From contig CATZIM010000028.1 in the NCBI GenBank assembly GCA_958420075.1, positions 1-12,058 on the forward strand: a DNA stretch of 12,058 bases. Reading direction: 5' to 3'. The notes under the pieces were generated by a model. The model saw only the letters and a program-made list of their open reading frames with translations, was not told the DNA's origin and did not search any database. Numbering within the stretch: position 1 is the stretch's first letter; each line of letters begins with the position of its first letter. This DNA comes from an uncultured Clostridia bacterium (GTDB lineage Bacteria > Bacillota > Clostridia > Lachnospirales > Anaerotignaceae). Below, in pieces: positions 6,768-12,058 of the stretch. The position numbers and the translations under genes are program-made.

Positions 6768-7461
6768 GGGAATCTTCCTCTTTTCTATGGTATTGTTTCT
6801 GCCGCAAGCTTCCCCAAAGGCAGGGCACAGAGAAATCCGCAGCAATTCTCTCTGCCCTGTCCCAGCCGACAGACTCTGCCTGATTCAAAAAAACACATCC
6901 CTGTATCTCATCCCAAAGGGCACCATAGCCTGCCTGCAAAAGGGGGAAAATATCCCCTTCCGCCACTGTTTTTCCAGAAAACATGGAAGAAACCAACGCA
7001 AAACGATGGCATGCCTGCTCCCACGGCTGTTCCAGAGCGGAAAGCCCTGCCACAGTCACCAGAAAATCACATGTTTCCGGCAAAACAGGCTCGTTCTGCC
7101 TTGGCATTTTCAGCGGCATTCTTTTGGAACCATCCGCCTCCACCAGAACCACATGGGCAAAAGGAAACACTCCATCAAAAACAGCTTTGGGCAAAGGTCC
7201 CATTTTTTCTTCAGAAAAAACGCTTCCCGCCACCGCAAAACCATCTCTTTCCAGTTTTTCTTTGATTTCCTTTGCCGTTCCATCCAGTACGCCGTCTTTT
7301 TCCGGCAGGTACATTTTCGTGGTGGTCGTCAGCAGCACACGTTTTCCCTTTTGGCGGTATTCTTCTGCCAGTTCATACAGCAGACTTGTCTTGCCCCCTG
7401 CGCCCACGGCACAGATACAACGTGCAGAAGGCGGAATCTGCAATGCTTCTGTAAGCAACAT
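6751..7461 (-). CDS. yqeC: YqeC, accessory protein of selenium-dependent molybdenum hydroxylases
   Basis: YqeC is found next to selD and XdhC-like genes in genomes predicted to make selenium-dependent molybdenum hydroxylases; its reaction is not established here. The 236-residue protein has an N-terminal P-loop-like GAGGKTS (20-26), then LLTTTTKM (43-50), and the family motif EADGSKRMPLKMP (108-120). These suggest nucleotide binding. The ATG at 7461 is chosen because AAAGGAGG lies seven bases upstream; a TTG at 7479 in frame would overlap the preceding gene's stop. It lies 14 bases after the DUF3343 gene and overlaps the XdhC gene by 17 bases, which suggests translational coupling. The length is normal for the family. 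Confidence 0.88.
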   Translation of the reverse strand: MLLTEALQIPPSARCICAVGAGGKTSLLYELAEEYRQKGKRVLLTTTTKMYLPEKDGVLDGTAKEIKEKLERDGFAVAGSVFSEEKMGPLPKAVFDGVFPFAHVVLVEADGSKRMPLKMPRQNEPVLPETCDFLVTVAGLSALEQPWEQACHRFALVSSMFSGKTVAEGDIFPLLQAGYGALWDEIQGCVFLNQAESVGWDRAERIAADFSVPCLWGSLRQKQYHRKEEDSHERSI

Positions 7462-7475
7462 CTTTCCGCCTCCTT

Positions 7476-7712
7476 TCAAATCATCAGTTCATATATATTT
7501 TCGTATTTTAGGTCGCATTTTGTCAATAGGCTTTTCATTTTTTCTTTCTCGCCTATGGGCATCCGCCACGCCAGACCGCATCCCGCCGTGATTTGGGTGG
7601 GTATGGGAATGAGCCTGCCGGGCACATCTGCGCTTCTTGCGGCTTCTTCCAGCGCCAACGCCTCTGTGGTGGTATGAAATGCCACCAGAAAACAAAGTTC
7701 TTTTGGTCTCAT
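7476..7712 (-). CDS. DUF3343 protein, putative Se/S carrier-like
   Basis: This 78-residue protein belongs to the DUF3343 family, judged from the N-terminal beta-strand (ELCFLVAFHTTTEAL) and the hallmark TAGCGLAWR, where Cys45 is the candidate reactive residue. Two further cysteines are at 7 and 66. DUF3343 proteins recur beside selenium and sulfur transfer genes, and a carrier role has been suggested but not, to my knowledge, proven. The ATG at 7712 is preferred over an ATG two codons earlier because GGAGG lies seven bases upstream of it. Start and upstream stop share the ATGA overlap with the EF2568-type gene, so the two are probably translated together. It is easily missed because of its size. 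Confidence 0.82.
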   Translation of the reverse strand: MRPKELCFLVAFHTTTEALALEEAARSADVPGRLIPIPTQITAGCGLAWRMPIGEKEKMKSLLTKCDLKYENIYELMI

Positions 7713-8851
7713 GTCCATGCCTCCGCAATTTCTTTCACTGCCAAAATGGCTTTTTCCACTTCTTCTTCCGTTGTAAAGTAACAGAAACTGAACCGCACAG
7801 CCCCCTGTTCTACTGTCCCCAGCTGCTCGTGCATCAAAGGGGCGCAATGAGCGCCGCCACGGGTAGCAATGCCGTAACGCACCGCCAATTCATCGCAAAC
7901 ATCCTCTGAAGGATTATCCCCGATATTGAGAGAAACAATGGGTGCCCGTTCCTGCACAGAAAAATCGCCGTAGACTTTCACTTGAGGAATCTTTCTGACA
8001 CCTTCGTAAAACTGACGCATCCGCTTCTGTTCCGTTTCCCGAATGGCAGTCAGCCCTGTTTTGTCAATCCAGTCCAATGCCGCAGAAAGCCCCGCAATGC
8101 CGTGTCCGTTCAGCGTTCCCGCTTCCAGATGGGTAGGCATTTGTGCCGGATGGGTCTTGCTGTAGCTCTGAACGCCACTGCCGCCTACACAAAAACTGGG
8201 GATTTCCAGTCCTTTCCGCACACACATTCCCCCTGTGCCCTGGGGGCCCAAAAGGGATTTATGCCCTGTAAAACATAAAACGTCGATGCCCATTTCCTCC
8301 ATATGAATGGGAAATACCCCTGCTGTCTGGGAAGCGTCCACCACAAACAAAATGCTCTTTTCCCTGCAAAATGCGCCGATACGTTTGATATCCACCAGAT
8401 TCCCTGTCAGATTAGAACCATGGGTGCAGACAATGCCTTTTGTATTGGGTTGCACCGCCTGTTCCAGCAAATCATAGCGGACAGTGCCTTTTTCATCGCA
8501 GGGAATGATGGTCAGCTCCATGCCTTCCACTTCCTTACGGTACAAAGGGCGAAGAACGCTGTTATGCTCCATGGCAGTGGTAATGACATGGTCGCCTTTT
8601 CCAAAAAGCCCGCTGATGGCAATATTCAGACTTTGGGTGGAATTTGCCGTAAAAACCACCTGTGCAGGGTCGTCCATACCAAAGAGTGCCGCCAGTTTTT
8701 TTCTGGTGCCAAATATGACACGGGAAGAAGTCAGGGAAATTTCATGACCGCTCCTGCCGCTGTTTCCCATGTGCAAAATGGCGTCATATACTGCTTCAGC
8801 CACTTCTTTTGGTTTGTGAAAGCTGGTTGCTGCGCTGTCCAGATAAATCAT
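7709..8851 (-). CDS. Class V PLP-dependent aminotransferase / cysteine desulfurase of the EF2568 type
   Basis: This is a fold-type I PLP enzyme of the NifS/SufS superfamily that probably releases S from cysteine or Se from selenocysteine onto its own cysteine. The 380 residues carry all key positions: YLDSAATS at 3-10, His96 in MEHNS stacking on the cofactor, Asp172 in VDASQ, the Schiff-base Lys198 in TGHKS, and the substrate-side Cys336 in RGGAHCAP. The family resembles the one found with selD and yqeC in selenium-dependent molybdenum hydroxylase clusters, and the neighbourhood fits that. The ATG at 8851 has GGGAGGGAG just upstream and overlaps the modC stop as ATGA. The DUF3343 gene follows with another ATGA overlap. 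Whether it acts on Cys or Sec cannot be read from sequence. Confidence 0.92.
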   Translation of the reverse strand: MIYLDSAATSFHKPKEVAEAVYDAILHMGNSGRSGHEISLTSSRVIFGTRKKLAALFGMDDPAQVVFTANSTQSLNIAISGLFGKGDHVITTAMEHNSVLRPLYRKEVEGMELTIIPCDEKGTVRYDLLEQAVQPNTKGIVCTHGSNLTGNLVDIKRIGAFCREKSILFVVDASQTAGVFPIHMEEMGIDVLCFTGHKSLLGPQGTGGMCVRKGLEIPSFCVGGSGVQSYSKTHPAQMPTHLEAGTLNGHGIAGLSAALDWIDKTGLTAIRETEQKRMRQFYEGVRKIPQVKVYGDFSVQERAPIVSLNIGDNPSEDVCDELAVRYGIATRGGAHCAPLMHEQLGTVEQGAVRFSFCYFTTEEEVEKAILAVKEIAEAWT

Positions 8852-9555
8852 AAACTCCCTCCCTGTATCAACAATCTGCCTTCCGCTGTTTTTGGATGGG
8901 CAAAAATTTCTTTTGTGTCCCCAATTTCCGCAATTTTCCCCCGCTCCATGACCATACATTTCTGTGTCAGGCGAAAAATTTCTTCCTTATTATGGGATAC
9001 CAGAATAGATACTCCGCCGAAGCTCTGGAGCACCTGCTGGACTTCCCGTTCCATCTCCTGCCGCAGAAAACTATCCAATGCGGAAAAGGGCTCATCCAGC
9101 AAAATCACATCAGGTTTTGCCGCCAGCATCCTTGCCATGGCTGTTCGCTGCTGCTGACCGCCGGAAAGAACCGAGGGATACAGTTCTGCCACCTCTGTCA
9201 GATAAAACCGCTCCAAAAGTTCCTCCAGAAATTCCGTTTCTTTTTCTTTCCCAAAGGCAAAGGCGATATTCTCCCGCACCGTCATATTAGGAAACAGGGC
9301 ATAATTCTGGAACAGATACCCGATTTTTCGTTTCTGTGCTTTTTCGGAGATTTTTTTCTCGCTGTCGAACAGGATTTTATCATCCAACTGTATTTTTCCC
9401 GTGTCCGGCTGCAAAATTCCTGCCAGACACCGCAGGGTGACGCTTTTGCCACAGCCGCTGCGTCCCAGAATGCCCAGCACTTCATTTTCCAAATCCAGAG
9501 AAATTTCGATGGTTTCTGTTTTTACTTTTTTTGTAAACTCTGCCTGTAATCTCAA
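8848..9555 (-). CDS. modC: ModC, ATPase of the molybdate ABC transporter (short form)
   Basis: ModC hydrolyses ATP to drive molybdate import through ModB. The 235-residue protein has Walker A GRSGCGKS (31-38), the Q-loop at Gln83 (LFQNY), the ABC signature LSGGQQQR (130-137), Walker B VILLDE (150-155) and the H-loop His188 (LVSHN). It ends soon after the ATPase core and so lacks the C-terminal molybdate-binding TOBE/MOP domain found in the roughly 350-residue E. coli form. The start is a TTG at 9555 that overlaps the modB stop by four bases, with AGGATGAGGG upstream; no ATG is available near the N-terminus. This arrangement suggests translation coupled to modB. Assignment to molybdate rather than tungstate rests on modA and the operon. 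Confidence 0.93.
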   Translation of the reverse strand: MRLQAEFTKKVKTETIEISLDLENEVLGILGRSGCGKSVTLRCLAGILQPDTGKIQLDDKILFDSEKKISEKAQKRKIGYLFQNYALFPNMTVRENIAFAFGKEKETEFLEELLERFYLTEVAELYPSVLSGGQQQRTAMARMLAAKPDVILLDEPFSALDSFLRQEMEREVQQVLQSFGGVSILVSHNKEEIFRLTQKCMVMERGKIAEIGDTKEIFAHPKTAEGRLLIQGGSL

Positions 9556-10223
9556 AAACCCTCATCCTCTCCCTGATATTTTTTCTTTTCAAAGTAATTG
9601 ATGCCCACAATGGCAAGGGCAGACAATATGACAATGACCAGCGACCACAGATACGCCGTCTGCCGATTGCCGCTCTGGACTGCCGTATACACTGCCAGCG
9701 CCATGGTCTGGGTCTTGCCGGGGATATTGCCAGCAATCATGATAGTGGCGCCAAATTCCCCCATAGCACGGGCAAAGGCAAGAATCATTCCTGCCAAAAG
9801 CCCACTGCGGCAGTTGGGCAGAATGATGCGGAAAAAGATTTTCTTTTCACTTGCGCCCAATGTCCGTGCCGCATAGAGCAGCTGTTTATCCATGGATTCC
9901 ATAGCCCCCCTGACTGCCCGATACATCAGCGGAAACGACACCACAAACGCCGCTGCCACTGCGCCGCGGAGGGAAAAGATAAACGGAAATCCAATTTCAT
10001 TAAAAAACCGTCCCACAGGGCTGTTTTTGCCCAACAATATGAGCAGGAAAAAGCCTGTTACCGTTGGCGGCAGCACCAAAGGCAATGTCAGCACCGCATC
10101 GGCAAAGGGACGCAAACGACGCAGCTTCATAACGCCATAAGCTGCGAGGGTGCCCAGCACCACGGAAAAAAACGTGGCGCAGGCTGCCACCCAAACAGAA
10201 AGCAAAAGAGGCGAAACATCCAT
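9552..10223 (-). CDS. modB: ModB, molybdate ABC transporter permease
   Basis: ModB forms the membrane channel of the molybdate importer as a homodimer. The 223-residue protein has about five membrane helices (roughly 6-28, 44-65, 83-105, 142-165 and 192-211). The cytoplasmic EAA-type coupling loop YAARTLGASEKKIFFRIILP (117-136) docks on ModC. LPLVLPPTVTGFFLL (47-61) and ARAMGEFGATIMIAGNIPG (151-169) are typical of ModB/CysW-like permeases. The ATG at 10223 is chosen with GGAG eight bases upstream; the GTG directly before it is an alternative. It lies 18 bases after modA and overlaps modC by four bases. Confidence 0.95.
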   Translation of the reverse strand: MDVSPLLLSVWVAACATFFSVVLGTLAAYGVMKLRRLRPFADAVLTLPLVLPPTVTGFFLLILLGKNSPVGRFFNEIGFPFIFSLRGAVAAAFVVSFPLMYRAVRGAMESMDKQLLYAARTLGASEKKIFFRIILPNCRSGLLAGMILAFARAMGEFGATIMIAGNIPGKTQTMALAVYTAVQSGNRQTAYLWSLVIVILSALAIVGINYFEKKKYQGEDEGF

Positions 10224-10241
10224 CACGGAATTCTCCTTCCT

Positions 10242-11036
10242 TTATTCTGCCAAAAATGTAAAGCCGTAAGAAGCGAATACTTCTCCTGCTTCTTCACTGG
10301 TGAGGAAATCCAGAAATGCCTGAGCGCCTTCGGGATTTGCGCAATCTTTGATGACAGCTGCAGGATAGAGCACCTGAGGGCCGCCTTCTGGTGCACTGCA
10401 AACAACCTGCACCGCATCGCTGGTCTTTGCATCGGTAGCGTATACCACGCCGCAGTCAGCTTCTCCCGCTTCTACCCAAGCCAGCACTTCCCGCACATTA
10501 GACGCGAATACAGCATGACTTTTCACATCATCCCAAATACCGAGGTTTGTGAAAATTTCCTGGGCATATTTCCCTGCGGGAACGCTTTCCGCTTCCCCCA
10601 AAGCAATCTGGGGTTCACTATCCAGAATGGTTTCAAAAGAAGTCACTGCTGTTTCTCCCTGCGGGGCAATGAGGACAATTTCATTTTGCAGTACATCTTT
10701 TCTGGTGGCTGCATCAATAAGCCCTTCTTCTTCCAACGCATCCATATTGCTTTCTGCCGCAGAGAAGAACAGATCCACAGGGGCGCCTTCCTCAATCTGT
10801 GTCTGCAGGGCACCGCTGCCGCCAAAAGTAAAGGAAACTTCTGTACCAGGATATTCTTCCTGGAATGTCTGCGCCAGTTCATTGAGGACATCTGTCAAGC
10901 TCGCCGCCGCGGAAACTGTGATTGCTCCTGTCACTGCATCCTGTCCTTCGCTACTTTCCGCTGTCTGCCCACTGCCGCAGCCTGCCAGCATGCCCACTGT
11001 CAAAGCCAATGCCAATAAACCCAGTTTCTTTTTCAT
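10242..11036 (-). CDS. modA: ModA, molybdate-binding lipoprotein
   Basis: ModA captures molybdate outside the membrane and delivers it to ModBC. The 264-residue precursor starts at ATG 11036, with AAGGAGGAAA upstream that overlaps the mogA stop. The N-terminus MKKKLGLLAL leads to a lipobox LAGC with Cys20 as the lipidated residue, expected in a Gram-positive cell. The mature protein shows the usual oxyanion-binding motifs: AAASLTDVL with Ser46, FGGSGAL with Ser74, the VPAGKYAQ segment at 152-159, and NVREVLAWVEAGEADCGVVY ending at Tyr199. The length is normal. These features fit ModA better than TupA-type tungstate proteins, though metal choice needs a binding test. Confidence 0.95.
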   Translation of the reverse strand: MKKKLGLLALALTVGMLAGCGSGQTAESSEGQDAVTGAITVSAAASLTDVLNELAQTFQEEYPGTEVSFTFGGSGALQTQIEEGAPVDLFFSAAESNMDALEEEGLIDAATRKDVLQNEIVLIAPQGETAVTSFETILDSEPQIALGEAESVPAGKYAQEIFTNLGIWDDVKSHAVFASNVREVLAWVEAGEADCGVVYATDAKTSDAVQVVCSAPEGGPQVLYPAAVIKDCANPEGAQAFLDFLTSEEAGEVFASYGFTFLAE

Positions 11037-11048
11037 ATGATTTCCTCC

Positions 11049-11549
11049 TTACTGCCCACATTCTCCTGCATTTGCTGTTAAAATATCCAATCCATGTCCC
11101 AGAGCCGGCAAAATCACTTCCAGATTTTCACGCACCGCTTTGGGACTGCCCGGCAAATTGACGATAAGGGTCTGTTTCCGAATGACAGAAACCCCTCTGC
11201 TGAGCATGGCTCTGGGAGTGATTGCCAAAGACGCCGCACGCATGGCTTCACTAAAGCCCGGCACCTGACGTTCCGCAATATCCAGCGTGGCTTCCGGTGT
11301 CCAATCTCTGGGGGAAAAGCCTGTGCCGCCGGTGGTCAGAATCAGGTCCGCCGTTCCCATATCGCAGATTTCTTTCATGGTTTCCGCAAGCAGCTGCCGT
11401 TCATCTGGCAGAATCCGCATATCCACCACAGTATAGCCTGCCTGTTCCATGATTTCTTTTGCCGCAGGGCCGCTCAAGTCTTCCCGTTTTCCTGCCGCTC
11501 CTTTATCACTTGCTGTCAGAATCGCTACTCGGTACAATTTCCATCTCAT
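11049..11549 (-). CDS. mogA: MogA/MoaB-family molybdopterin adenylyltransferase
   Basis: MogA adenylylates molybdopterin to prepare it for molybdate insertion. The 166-residue protein has YRVAILTASDKGAAGKRED (6-24), the MoCF signature TTGGTG (72-77), RDWTPEAT with Asp82, SRGVSVIRKQTLIVNLPGSP (117-136) and a closing helix. The start is uncertain. ATG 11549 directly abuts GGAG with no spacer; TTG 11555 or TTG 11537 are alternatives, and translation may depend on ribosomes finishing the MOSC gene. The reading frame overlaps the end of the MOSC gene by 44 bases. The modA gene follows after 12 bases. MogA versus MoaB cannot be fully settled from sequence, but the operon suggests the adenylyltransferase role. 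Confidence 0.9.
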   Translation of the reverse strand: MRWKLYRVAILTASDKGAAGKREDLSGPAAKEIMEQAGYTVVDMRILPDERQLLAETMKEICDMGTADLILTTGGTGFSPRDWTPEATLDIAERQVPGFSEAMRAASLAITPRAMLSRGVSVIRKQTLIVNLPGSPKAVRENLEVILPALGHGLDILTANAGECGQ

Positions 11550-11958
11550 CTCCAATCTGAATCACGCCGCCATGGAGTACTCTTGCAAACACGCCTTCTC
11601 TGGGCATGATGCAGTCCCCTACTGCCTGATAAATCTCGCAATGGCTATGACATTCCTTGCCGATCTGTGTCATTTCCAGCAAAGCTTCACCGCAGCGGAA
11701 TCTGGTTCCTACGGGCAGGGTTTTGAAATCAAAGCCTTCCACCAGCAAGTTTTCGCCAAAAGCGCCATCCTCTACGGAAATGCCTTTTTCCTCAAAGGCC
11801 CGCACTTTCTCATAAGAAAGGAGGCTTACTTGTCTATGCCAGTTGCCGCCGTGAGCGTCACCTTCCAGCCCGAAATTCTCAATCAGGCGTACTTTGTCAA
11901 TATTTTTCTTCTGTGTGCCCCGTTTTTCGCTGATACACACAGCCATAATCTTTCCCAT
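11506..11958 (-). CDS. MOSC-domain protein
   Basis: MOSC domains are small beta-barrels related to the C-terminal domain of Mo cofactor sulfurase and are thought to handle the cofactor or its sulfur. The 150-residue protein starts at ATG 11958, with AGGAGG five bases upstream that overlaps the moaA stop region. It shows LEGDAHGGNWHRQVSLLS (31-48), GAFGENLLVEG (65-75) and the cysteine-containing IGKECHSHCEIYQ (99-111), with Cys103 as the conserved MOSC position. The domain ends with GVIQIGDEME; the last residues (IVPSSDSDSK) are read from the same DNA as the MogA N-terminus. In related bacteria stand-alone MOSC proteins sit next to, or are fused to, MogA. Confidence 0.9.
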   Translation of the reverse strand: MGKIMAVCISEKRGTQKKNIDKVRLIENFGLEGDAHGGNWHRQVSLLSYEKVRAFEEKGISVEDGAFGENLLVEGFDFKTLPVGTRFRCGEALLEMTQIGKECHSHCEIYQAVGDCIMPREGVFARVLHGGVIQIGDEMEIVPSSDSDSK

Positions 11959-11959
11959 A

Positions 11960-12058
11960 CTATCCTCCTATTTTCCACATGGGACGGACTTCGTCGGTGG
12001 TATGACCGTCCCTTGGTTTTTGCAGGATACGTTCCTGCAACACCTTCTGTATTTCCTC
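11960..12058 (-). CDS. moaA: MoaA (GTP 3',8-cyclase), C-terminal fragment; N-terminus beyond the window
   Basis: Thirty-two residues and a TAG stop are visible. The end RPMWKIGG carries the conserved C-terminal Gly-Gly of MoaA, which reaches into the active site and is needed for the first step of molybdopterin synthesis. The preceding ILQKPRDGH matches the KPxxH-like segment common before it. The radical SAM part would lie to the right of the window. It stops one base before the MOSC gene, so it belongs to the same operon. Confidence rests on a short stretch plus context. Confidence 0.78.
   Translation of the reverse strand, partial: EEIQKVLQERILQKPRDGHTTDEVRPMWKIGG

Noticed and set aside
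6492..7677. Long overlapping plus-strand open frames opposite yqeC and the XdhC gene
   Set aside because: They mirror well-supported minus-strand genes with motifs and ribosome binding sites; their own translations are low in recognisable structure.
10224..11048. Molybdenum-cofactor riboswitch inside the mod genes
   Set aside because: The gaps between mogA, modA and modB are 12 and 18 bases, too short; any such element would be ahead of the operon outside the window.

Overview
The window looks like chromosomal DNA from an anaerobic, endospore-forming member of the Bacillota (class Clostridia, possibly Lachnospirales-like). The evidence is a YunB sporulation protein, a clostridial-style bifunctional penicillin-binding protein, strong AGGAGG-type ribosome binding sites, and a molybdenum/selenium cofactor gene set typical of anaerobes that ferment purines or related heterocycles. 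Placement below class level is a guess. No tRNA, rRNA, insertion sequence, phage gene or CRISPR array was seen.

Left part (1-5750), cell envelope and sporulation. A class A penicillin-binding protein (PBP1A type) reads leftward from 2536 and runs off the window edge. Diverging from it are yunB (2729-3409) and an unrecognised acidic 191-residue protein (3444-4019). Two strong hairpin terminators follow (4040-4088 and 4236-4278). The second sits between convergent genes and can serve both strands. Next, on the minus strand, is a secreted peptidoglycan hydrolase with three SH3 domains and an NlpC/P60 domain (4321-5451). It has a near-consensus sigma-A promoter, and an exact match to the WalR/YycF box lies over its predicted transcription start.

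Right part (5751-12058), one tightly packed minus-strand operon that enters from beyond the right edge. Its order is moaA (C-terminal end only), MOSC protein, mogA, modA, modB, modC, a class V aminotransferase/cysteine desulfurase of the EF2568 type, a DUF3343 protein, yqeC, and an XdhC/CoxI-family protein. Neighbours overlap or lie within 18 bases of each other, several through 4-base stop/start overlaps. The operon therefore joins molybdate import (ModABC), molybdopterin synthesis and metal insertion (MoaA, MogA, MOSC), and the accessory genes known from selenium-dependent molybdenum hydroxylases (EF2568-type enzyme, DUF3343, YqeC, XdhC). The likely purpose is to supply a mature Mo cofactor carrying labile S or Se to a xanthine-dehydrogenase-like hydroxylase. 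Neither the hydroxylase nor selD is in the window.

Points most worth a second look are: the Mo/Se operon itself, with a DUF3343 protein as a candidate chalcogen carrier; the 44-base MOSC/mogA overlap that resembles a split fusion; the XdhC protein with its two domains in reversed order; and the WalR-like box on the NlpC/P60 promoter.
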